This document shows positions 1-5,810 of a stretch of 15,001 bases of DNA, piece by piece. The notes under the pieces were generated by a model. The model ran no database searches. It was not told where the DNA came from and saw only the letters and a program-made list of their open reading frames with translations. Source of the stretch: Euryarchaeota archaeon UBA443 (GTDB lineage: Archaea > Thermoplasmatota > Poseidoniia > Poseidoniales > Poseidoniaceae); contig DAKS01000017.1 in the NCBI GenBank assembly GCA_002499195.1, positions 1 to 15,001 of the forward strand, in the 5' to 3' direction. Within the stretch, counting starts at the first letter, position 1. Each line of letters opens with the position of its first letter. A program made the translations under genes and the position numbers.

Positions 1-528
1 GATGGCTTCTGCAGCATCAACAGCACATTCCGAGATTGTGGATTGTATTTTCTGATGAAGCTTACCTGCAAGCGATGTCATCGTTGCTGATTTGATGTCA
101 TCACTTGTAGCTTCAAAGGTCAGTGAATCTAAGTTATCTTTGCAGTACGCTTCAGCCATGCGATAGCCACGTGCAATCGTAGCAGGATGCACGCCTTGAA
201 CAACGAGATGCCAAGCGTTTTGCAACCATTCAGCGGACAGAAGAACAGTCGATGTTGTTCCATCACGAACGGTTTGGTCTTGAGTAGCACTCGCAGCAAT
301 CAACATGTGGGCAATCGGATGTTCTACCTTAGCCGATTCAAGTACGGTGATTCCATCGTTTGTGACCATCCTTCGCCCTTCATCATCGACAAGTAACTTA
401 TCGAGACCTTTTGGTCCAAGAGTTGAACGTACCGCTCCAGCAAGTGCTACAGCAGCCTGAATGTTCTTACGAAGAGCATCACGTCCTGTCGTACGGTCCG
501 TCTCTTCAAGGATCGGAACATCGCTCAT
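1..528 (-). CDS. Thermosome (group II chaperonin) subunit, N-terminal part, cut by window edge
   Basis: My reverse-strand translation gives 176 residues from the ATG at 526-528, open at the left edge; family members are about 540-560 residues, so roughly two thirds is missing. Group II chaperonins form two-ring ATP-driven folding chambers in the archaeal cytosol. The N-terminal equatorial domain is visible: LGPKG at residues 37-41, NDGITVLE at 57-64, and the nucleotide loop DGTTST at 89-94. The residue before the conserved Asp89 is Arg88 (codon CGT), where the family normally has Gly (GDGTT). The start is supported by a GGTG Shine-Dalgarno-like stretch 5 nt upstream and by the typical chaperonin N-terminus that follows. 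It lies 38 nt downstream of the dnaK stop and is probably co-transcribed with it. The family assignment is very secure; which paralogue it is cannot be told. Confidence 0.95.
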   Translation of the reverse strand, partial: MSDVPILEETDRTTGRDALRKNIQAAVALAGAVRSTLGPKGLDKLLVDDEGRRMVTNDGITVLESAKVEHPIAHMLIAASATQDQTVRDGTTSTVLLSAEWLQNAWHLVVQGVHPATIARGYRMAEAYCKDNLDSLTFEATSDDIKSATMTSLAGKLHQKIQSTISECAVDAAEAI

Positions 529-566
529 GGTCGCACCAACAAAGGCCTACACATAAGTGCGATGTT

Positions 567-2453
567 TCAGTCTTCTTCATCAACGACTTCAAAGTCAGCA
601 TCGACGACATCATCGGCTTCGACGTTGATGTTACCATCACCTTCGTCGTTCTCGGATTCGGCCATTTCAGCCGCAGCAGCTTCGTACAATTTTGAAGAGA
701 TTGCATGCATCGATTCTTCGACTTCCTTGACCTTGGCCTGAATTGCTGCCTCATCCATAGCATCATCATCGATTGGCTTTCCATCATCATCTTGGACAAG
801 GGCTTCAAGTTCGGTCAATTTCTCACGAACGGGTTCTAGATCTGAAGCATCGAGTTTGTCTTCATTCTCATCGAGTGTTCGTCGGGTTTGATAGACGATT
901 TGATCAGCCATGTTCCGAAGTTCAATCTTGGCCTTTCGTCGCTTGTCTTCTTCTGCAAACGATTCAGCTTCAGCAATCTTTGCTTGAATCTCTTCTTCTG
1001 AGAGAGAGGTTTGCGATTCAATCTTGATCGATTGTTCCTTACCGGTTCCCATATCCTTTGCACTAACATTGACAATACCGTTAGCATCGATATCGAATGT
1101 AACCTCGATTTGAGGAACACCGCGTGGTGCTGGAGGGATATCAGTCAAGTGGAATTGGCCAAGCGTTACGTTATCCTTTGCAAACTCACGCTCTCCTTGC
1201 AAGACGTGAATCTCAACAGCAGGCTGATTATCGCTGGCGGTCGAATAAATCTCACTTCGTCGTGCTGGAATGGTGGTGTTTCTCTCGATCATAGTCGTTG
1301 TAACTCCACCGAGAGTTTCGATACCAAGCGTCAACGGTGTAACGTCGAGCAGAAGGATATCGGAAACCTCGTCATCTCCTGCGATGATACCTGCTTGGAG
1401 TGCAGCACCCATAGCAACTGCTTCATCAGGGTTAATCCCTTTGTAAGGTGCCTTTCCAGTTTCCTTTTCAATAGCTGATTGAACAGCAGGAACACGGGTT
1501 GAACCACCGACGAGAATCACCTTGTCAATGTCGCCTTTCTTGACGCCAGAGTCCTTCATGGCCTGACGTGTTGGTGCCATGGTGTTCTCAATGTGCTTAG
1601 CGATGAGGTCTTCAAATCGAGCACGAGATAATGTGATGTTGAGATGCTCTGGATTACCGTCCTTCATAGTGATGAATGGGAGATTGATTTCGGAAGACTG
1701 CGTTCCTGAAAGCTCAATCTTTGCTTTTTCAGCAGATTCCTTAAGTCGACTCATAGCTTGATTATCTTTGGACAAATCGATGCCAGTTTCTCGCTTGAAT
1801 TCACTTACGAGCCATTCAATAATTTGCTCGTCAAAATCGTCCCCACCGAGTTTGTTGTTACCAGCAGTAGCCTTCACTTCGATTTGTGGTTGTCCATCAA
1901 CGTTGTAAATTTCTAGAATAGAAACGTCAAAGGTACCGCCACCAAGGTCGTAGACGAGGATGGTTTGATCATCGCCTTTGTCCGCTCCATAGGCTAGTGC
2001 AGCAGCGGTTGGCTCGTTGATGATTCGTAGAACATCCATACCAGCAATTCGACCAGCATCTTTGGTCGCCTTTCGTTGTGCATCGGTGAAATAAGCAGGA
2101 CAGGTAATGACCGCCTGCTTGACTTCATGCCCTAGATATGCTTCAGCATCAGCCTTCAACTTCTGGAGAATGAAGGCAGAGATCTCCTGAGGAGTGTAGT
2201 CTGTTCCATCGATATCTCTTTTCCAGTCGGTCCCCATGTGTCGCTTGACAGAGATCATGGTTCGTTCTGGATTGGTGACTGCTTGTCGCTTGGCTGTGAT
2301 ACCGATCAATCGCTCGCCATCTTTGTTGAAAGCGACAACTGAGGGTGTTGTTCGTGCACCTTCCGCATTGGCGATAACAATAGGCTCACCGTTTTCGATA
2401 GTGGCTACACAGCTGTTGGTTGTTCCGAGGTCAATTCCGATTACTTTGCTCAT
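567..2453 (-). CDS. dnaK: Molecular chaperone DnaK (Hsp70)
   Basis: This is a 628-residue Hsp70, full length for the family, acting in the cytosol as an ATP-dependent holdase/foldase. Visible parts are the phosphate-1 loop DLGTTNS (8-14), phosphate-2 loop DLGGGTFDVS (169-178), adenosine motif GGSTRVP (316-322), the interdomain linker ILLLD (366-370) followed by TPLTLGIETLGG, a beta substrate-binding domain to about 485, a charged helical lid to about 600, and an acidic tail ending DADFEVVDEED as in bacterial DnaK. I chose the ATG at 2451-2453 (MSKVIGIDLG) because GGAGATGA, a near match to the anti-SD complement, sits just upstream. The frame stays open further upstream, but that extension would read through the Asp repeat of the preceding gene. 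Archaeal DnaK is generally regarded as acquired from bacteria. No grpE or dnaJ is present in the window. Confidence 0.97.
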   Translation of the reverse strand: MSKVIGIDLGTTNSCVATIENGEPIVIANAEGARTTPSVVAFNKDGERLIGITAKRQAVTNPERTMISVKRHMGTDWKRDIDGTDYTPQEISAFILQKLKADAEAYLGHEVKQAVITCPAYFTDAQRKATKDAGRIAGMDVLRIINEPTAAALAYGADKGDDQTILVYDLGGGTFDVSILEIYNVDGQPQIEVKATAGNNKLGGDDFDEQIIEWLVSEFKRETGIDLSKDNQAMSRLKESAEKAKIELSGTQSSEINLPFITMKDGNPEHLNITLSRARFEDLIAKHIENTMAPTRQAMKDSGVKKGDIDKVILVGGSTRVPAVQSAIEKETGKAPYKGINPDEAVAMGAALQAGIIAGDDEVSDILLLDVTPLTLGIETLGGVTTTMIERNTTIPARRSEIYSTASDNQPAVEIHVLQGEREFAKDNVTLGQFHLTDIPPAPRGVPQIEVTFDIDANGIVNVSAKDMGTGKEQSIKIESQTSLSEEEIQAKIAEAESFAEEDKRRKAKIELRNMADQIVYQTRRTLDENEDKLDASDLEPVREKLTELEALVQDDDGKPIDDDAMDEAAIQAKVKEVEESMHAISSKLYEAAAAEMAESENDEGDGNINVEADDVVDADFEVVDEED

Positions 2454-2469
2454 ATTATTCATCTCCTTT

Positions 2470-3171
2470 TCATAGAATTGGGATTCCTCCATCATCGTCA
2501 TCATCGTCATCATCGTCTGCTAAGTCGATGGCGATGTCGCCGCTTAGGGGAATGGTATCGTCACCATCTTCGGATGGTGGCAGGGCTGCGAAAGCGTCCT
2601 CTGGAGGAATCAAACGCAGGGTAATATCGAGGATGCCGTTGTTGAGAGTAAAATCAACAACGTCCTCGCAAGCATGTGGAAGTTCAATACGGGCAACAGG
2701 TGAGACTTGTGTAGTTCGATGAACTTCAACAAGAGTTCCTCCATCGATAAGATTCAATTCGACTTGATCTTGCTCAAGTTCGCCTTTCTTTGCAAAGTCA
2801 ACAGTGACCGTCATGTTCCATCCTTCGAGATAAATATCGTCTGCTGGAAGGGTCATGCTGTCCTCTTCTTCACCTTCTGGGGTTTCGATCTCAACAGGGG
2901 CAGCATCAACACGAACATCAACGCCCATGTTCTTGAACAATTCATTGAAGTCCATACCAGGTTGGAAGAAGTTTTGCAGGTTACTCAAGTCGAAATTGAA
3001 GTTCACATCGCCTTTTGCAATACGTTCTTCATCGATTCCCATCTTCTCAAATTGAGCACGAAATTGCTGGAGAAGAGCGCGTAATTGCTCTCTGGACATG
3101 TTCATGCCCATGTTGGAAAGAAGGTGCTCGAGTTGATCCAACATCTTCTCTTCCCAATCGTCACCAGTCAT
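2470..3171 (-). CDS. Small heat-shock (Hsp20/alpha-crystallin-like) protein with acidic tail
   Basis: A 233-residue protein, long for a small heat-shock protein. The N-terminal 80 residues are helical and Met/Gln/Phe-rich (LRALLQQFRAQFEKMG, LQNFFQPGMDFNELFKNMG), as in sHSP oligomerisation arms. Residues about 113-188 look like a beta-sandwich alpha-crystallin/CS-type domain, ending ARIELPHACEDVVDFTLNNGILDITLRL, where the NGIL-x-ITL strand matches the Hsp20 'NGVL-x-V' signature. An acidic linker with nine consecutive Asp residues (219-227) follows, then the terminus GGIPIL, whose IPI fits the C-terminal I-x-I motif that docks between sHSP subunits. The ATG at 3169-3171 has GGTGA 4 nt upstream. 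The stop lies 16 nt before dnaK, so it heads the chaperone operon. The domain call rests on pattern reading by eye; a non-sHSP co-chaperone with a CS-like fold is the main alternative. Confidence 0.68.
   Translation of the reverse strand: MTGDDWEEKMLDQLEHLLSNMGMNMSREQLRALLQQFRAQFEKMGIDEERIAKGDVNFNFDLSNLQNFFQPGMDFNELFKNMGVDVRVDAAPVEIETPEGEEEDSMTLPADDIYLEGWNMTVTVDFAKKGELEQDQVELNLIDGGTLVEVHRTTQVSPVARIELPHACEDVVDFTLNNGILDITLRLIPPEDAFAALPPSEDGDDTIPLSGDIAIDLADDDDDDDDDGGIPIL
2490..2516. repeat. Three perfect tandem copies of a 9-bp unit coding for poly-Asp
   Basis: CATCATCGT occurs three times head to tail (plus-strand reading). In the minus-strand small heat-shock gene this encodes the Asp run before the C-terminal GGIPIL. 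Copy-number change would alter linker length in steps of three residues without breaking the frame. Confidence 0.9.
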
Positions 3172-3175
3172 CGTT

Positions 3176-3182
3176 TCACCAC
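3176..3182 (-). promoter_or_regulatory. Shine-Dalgarno of the small heat-shock gene
   Basis: On the minus strand GTGGTGA lies 4 nt before the ATG at 3171. It resembles the GGAGGTGA core complementary to archaeal 16S rRNA and fixes the start choice. Confidence 0.6.
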
Positions 3183-3186
3183 TACT

Positions 3187-3199
3187 TAACCTGAGGTTA
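3187..3199. promoter_or_regulatory. Inverted repeat TAACC-TGA-GGTTA near the predicted transcription start of the chaperone operon
   Basis: A 13-bp interrupted palindrome (AACCT, one base, AGGTT, with flanking T/A pairs). It lies 16 nt upstream of the small heat-shock ATG and about 25 nt downstream of the minus-strand TATA-like box, so it would cover the transcription start. Its half-sites AACCT/AGGTT also occur in the larger inverted repeat at 3228-3261. A repressor site is an inference. Confidence 0.45.
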
Positions 3200-3220
3200 C
3201 ATAGTTCCGAGTGCAGTGTG

Positions 3221-3227
3221 GTATATG
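3221..3227 (-). promoter_or_regulatory. TATA-like box for the chaperone operon
   Basis: The minus strand reads GTTCATATACC here. Transcription starting about 25 nt downstream would begin near 3199 and give a leader of under 30 nt containing the SD. It directly abuts the left arm of the inverted repeat at 3229-3261. Confidence 0.4.
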
Positions 3228-3228
3228 A

Positions 3229-3261
3229 ACCTAACTTTCTTTGATCAAAGATAGGTTAGGT
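3229..3261. promoter_or_regulatory. Nested inverted repeat, candidate heat-shock operator between divergent promoters
   Basis: Outer arms ACCTAAC (3229-3235) and GTTAGGT (3255-3261) are exact reverse complements and enclose a perfect 14-bp palindrome TCTTTGATCAAAGA (3238-3251). The element lies between the minus-strand TATA-like box of the chaperone operon and the plus-strand TATA-like box of the GNAT gene, so one bound regulator could affect both. From memory, the Archaeoglobus heat-shock regulator HSR1 was reported to bind CTAAC-N5-GTTAG; the same half-sites occur here but 19 nt apart. The symmetry is seen directly; the regulatory role is inferred. Confidence 0.55.
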
Positions 3262-3268
3262 GTATGAC

Positions 3269-3274
3269 AATATA
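3269..3274 (+). promoter_or_regulatory. TATA-like box of the GNAT gene
   Basis: AATATA lies about 25 nt upstream of the ATG at 3297, which fits an archaeal promoter giving a leaderless transcript. No Shine-Dalgarno is seen before that ATG. Confidence 0.45.
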
Positions 3275-3296
3275 CCTCCACGCCTGAACATTGTGT

Positions 3297-3779
3297 ATGG
3301 AAACACGTCCGCTATCACAACATGATGTTGAATCAGCATGGGCGATCAATGAACAAGGATTGCCCGGCACAGGTCAAGTTTCACAACAAGAACTTTCCAA
3401 TCTGCTCAACTTATCCGTTCTATCTATTGGTGCTTTCCAAGAAGGAGAAATGCTTGGATTCGTCATCTGTTTATCGCCGGGAACAACCTATGGTAGTCTC
3501 AATTATGCATGGTTTAATGAACGATTTGATTCTTTCATCTATGTTGACAGAATAGCAGTATCGAAAGCTCATAGAAACCATGGAGTAGGAACAAAATTGT
3601 ACGAAATTGTCGTATCTTATTCGCAAGAACACAACATCCCTATTGCAGCAGAAGTCAATTTAGAACCTCCAAATCCAGGATCGATGAGATTCCATACTCG
3701 ATTTGGTTTTGAAGAAATAGGAACTCTTAGCCATAAGGAAAAATCAGTAACAATGCTACTACGGAAACTAATGTTGTAA
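3297..3779 (+). CDS. GNAT-family N-acetyltransferase
   Basis: A 160-residue protein, a complete single GNAT domain that would transfer an acetyl group from acetyl-CoA to an amine. The acetyl-CoA pyrophosphate-binding motif A is clear: VDRIAVSKAHRNHGVGTKLY (83-102), with the R-x-x-G-x-G core as HRNHGVG. The C-terminal part NPGSMRFHTRFGFEEIG (126-142) matches the usual 'N-x-x-S-x-x-F-x-x-x-GF' motif. The layout recalls the predicted acetyltransferases grouped as COG3818, but the substrate cannot be read from sequence. I prefer the ATG at 3297 to the in-frame TTG at 3291 because a TATA-like box fits leaderless initiation there. It is transcribed divergently from the chaperone operon, and its base composition is AT-richer than the flanking operons. 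Confidence 0.88.
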   Translation: METRPLSQHDVESAWAINEQGLPGTGQVSQQELSNLLNLSVLSIGAFQEGEMLGFVICLSPGTTYGSLNYAWFNERFDSFIYVDRIAVSKAHRNHGVGTKLYEIVVSYSQEHNIPIAAEVNLEPPNPGSMRFHTRFGFEEIGTLSHKEKSVTMLLRKLML

Positions 3780-3916
3780 GTTTCCCATACATCGGTACCC
3801 ATAGAGTCGAATACGTACACGAGGGGTTATTCCTTTATCTACTAGCCACAAATGAGATTTAACTCCAAATGGGAAGTTATTTTCGCATTTGCCAGATTTC
3901 TTTTGACTTGAGGAAC

Positions 3917-3930
3917 AATAATTAACTAAT
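3917..3930 (+). promoter_or_regulatory. AT-rich TATA-like element before the small membrane protein gene
   Basis: AATAATTAACTAAT is centred about 24 nt upstream of the ATG at 3947, again suggesting a leaderless transcript. The rest of the 167-nt gap (3780-3946) shows no RNA gene and no clear terminator, only short T-rich runs. Confidence 0.35.
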
Positions 3931-3946
3931 TTGTGAAATTCAAAAC

Positions 3947-4477
3947 ATGAATCTTGAAGATGCAGCCAACATTGGAGAACTGCTTGGCGGGTTAGCTATT
4001 TTGGTTACGCTTATATTTGGTCTAAGACAACTTATCGAACTGAAAAAAGTGAAAGAAAAAGAAGCATCAAGAGAAATAGCAAATCTACTGGCATCACCCC
4101 TGTATCAAACAGGAATGTCGATTTTAGTCAACAAATTATCTGACGATTTCACCCTTGAAGACATGGATAAATTGGAAAGAAAGGAAAAGGATGCTACAAA
4201 TTTCCTGGCCATAAATACCAATTCGATTGGAATGATGACCTTTGAACGACAATTGTCTTTCAAATCTGTAACTATATTCATGAAACCAATAAACGAAATG
4301 ATTGGAGGGAGATTACGGACACTTGTTCAAGTGCTACAAAAAAATGCACAAAATCAAGGTATAGGAGAGGATGGTAGTCATGTTTTAGATTGGGTTATCT
4401 GGTTACTCGACAAAATGGATGAACAGCCACCGATTAAAGGACCGGCTCATGTCGTTTATAGGGATTGGAAGCCATAA
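3947..4477 (+). CDS. Uncharacterised protein with one N-terminal membrane segment
   Basis: I do not recognise this 176-residue protein with confidence. One hydrophobic segment (about 9-27, IGELLGGLAILVTLIFGLRQL) is followed by a basic, charged cytosolic region (ELKKVKEKEASREIANLL) and a mostly helical domain with conserved-looking aromatic positions near the end (LDWVIWLLDKM, VVYRDWKP). The organisation (short N-terminus, one TM helix, REIAN-type helix) resembles small bacterial and phage proteins annotated as DUF4760-like, but this is only a resemblance. Base composition is low: about 32-37% G+C in sampled lines, against about 52% in a sampled dnaK line, consistent with accessory or transferred DNA. 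It is separated from its neighbours by 167 and 52 nt and probably has its own promoter. Confidence 0.7.
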   Translation: MNLEDAANIGELLGGLAILVTLIFGLRQLIELKKVKEKEASREIANLLASPLYQTGMSILVNKLSDDFTLEDMDKLERKEKDATNFLAINTNSIGMMTFERQLSFKSVTIFMKPINEMIGGRLRTLVQVLQKNAQNQGIGEDGSHVLDWVIWLLDKMDEQPPIKGPAHVVYRDWKP

Positions 4478-4529
4478 CCAAATCAATCGACACCGTTGAA
4501 TTGATGAGCCTTGTGGCCTTCAGTAAACC

Positions 4530-5765
4530 ATGGCAGAGGTAAGGCGATGCGACCTCCTCATCATCGGTGCAGGTCCTGGAGGCGGTTCAGCCGCAATTCA
4601 CGCATCACGTCTTGGACTCTCAACCATCGTGGTTGAGGCCGATCCTGAAGTTGGAACTCCAGTCCATTGTGGTGAATGTCTCTCCGATCTTGCTGTTCAA
4701 AATCTGGATTTGCAAATACCTGATCACGTCAAAGCATTGGATGTTAAGGGAATTCGTGTTATTTTCCCAGGGGGCGAGAATAAACTCCTGACAGAACCTG
4801 GCTACGTTTTGGAGAAGCATTTGTTCGAGCAATGGTTGATGGATGAGGCGATGGAACTTGGAGCGGAATTATTCCTCGGTCATCGCGTAACTTCTATGAA
4901 GAGAATTTTCAATAGCGAAAATCAATTTTCCAATTGGATTATTGAAGGTAAAGGAAATGAATTTCCAATTGAATGTTCAGCCGTGATTGATGCCTCTGGC
5001 GTCTCAGGAGCAGCATCCAAACTTCTCGATATGGGCACTGAAGTTGAGGTCATTGCTGGATTCCAGTATGAACTGAATGATGTTCCCAATGATGGCTACC
5101 TTGATTTTTATCTATGGCCGAAATATTCGCCTCATGGCTATGTGTGGATGATTCCGAAGGAAGGAGAGAGAGCGAATGTTGGATTGGTTACGACCGACAA
5201 GAAAGGAGCCATACGCTATCTCGACTCGTTCATTGAAGATACATATCTAGCGGGTAAGCCTGCGGTCAATCCTCCATGGCGTAAAGAAGGTGTCAAAATC
5301 AAACCATTTGGAGGAACTATCCCGATTTCAGGTCCTCGAAGTAAAACCGTCGATGATGGGATCATTCTTGTCGGTGATGCTGCAGGATTTACTTCACCAT
5401 TGTTTGAAGGAGGTTCTCATCTTGCCTTATGGTCTGGTCGAGAAGCAGCTCATGTTCTATCGAAAGCGATGAAGAATGGAGATCTTTCTGCTAAAGCATT
5501 GTCACCTTACGAACGAGCATGGAAATCGACCTTCCCTCCGTATCACAAGATCTTGAAAGGAAAAGATGCATTGTACAATCTCTCCGATGAGGAAATGACT
5601 GCTATGGCCAAGTGTTTACCCGAAGAACTTGGAAGCATGAGCCCACTAACAAAACTTGGAATTGGTCTAAAGATCATGGTTCGTAAACCAACGCTTCTAT
5701 TCAAGCGAGTGATATCCGTTCTCCTCTCTTTTGGATACAGCCGTGCGAAACACTTCGGCTGGTGA
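4530..5765 (+). CDS. Geranylgeranyl reductase family FAD-dependent oxidoreductase
   Basis: A 411-residue flavoprotein, the usual size for archaeal digeranylgeranylglycerophospholipid reductase, which saturates isoprenoid chains of membrane lipids on the membrane surface. Seen in order: the FAD Rossmann loop IIGAGPGGGSAA (11-22) with a ribose-binding acidic residue at the end of strand 2 (VVEAD, 34-38); the family motif PVHCGE (44-49), whose Cys is typical of geranylgeranyl reductases; HGYVWMIPK...ANVG (202-218), matching the YxWxFPK lipid-site motif; and the second FAD motif GDAAGFTSPLFEGG (282-295). The ATG at 4530 lies just before the Rossmann strand, with no strong SD. CcmF follows 45 nt downstream. 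Lipid hydrogenation is the likely role, but reduction of a quinone or another prenyl chain is possible in this family. Confidence 0.88.
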   Translation: MAEVRRCDLLIIGAGPGGGSAAIHASRLGLSTIVVEADPEVGTPVHCGECLSDLAVQNLDLQIPDHVKALDVKGIRVIFPGGENKLLTEPGYVLEKHLFEQWLMDEAMELGAELFLGHRVTSMKRIFNSENQFSNWIIEGKGNEFPIECSAVIDASGVSGAASKLLDMGTEVEVIAGFQYELNDVPNDGYLDFYLWPKYSPHGYVWMIPKEGERANVGLVTTDKKGAIRYLDSFIEDTYLAGKPAVNPPWRKEGVKIKPFGGTIPISGPRSKTVDDGIILVGDAAGFTSPLFEGGSHLALWSGREAAHVLSKAMKNGDLSAKALSPYERAWKSTFPPYHKILKGKDALYNLSDEEMTAMAKCLPEELGSMSPLTKLGIGLKIMVRKPTLLFKRVISVLLSFGYSRAKHFGW

Positions 5766-5810
5766 TGGATTCACGCAAAGCAATAACAAGGGAGCGTTCT
5801 TGGAAACACC

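Noticed and set aside
506..808. A 100-residue minus-strand reading frame overlapping the dnaK 3' end
   Set aside because: It lies in another frame of dnaK, is Met/Lys/Arg-rich from GAT-repeat codons and has no SD. It is a shadow of the acidic DnaK tail.
2454..2513. Upstream extension of DnaK by 20 residues beginning MMTMMTMMEES
   Set aside because: It is a frame-shifted reading of the Asp-coding repeat in the preceding gene. The good SD and the conserved MSKVIGIDLG N-terminus place the start at 2453.
3780..3946. Possible small RNA or tRNA in the 167-nt gap after the GNAT gene
   Set aside because: No cloverleaf, no T-loop-like GTTCGANTC and no strong stem were found by eye; only a TATA-like element near the end stood out.
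4620..4832. Minus-strand reading frames inside the geranylgeranyl reductase, ccmF and MCC genes
   Set aside because: They are antisense to genes with strong family motifs and show no recognisable protein features of their own.
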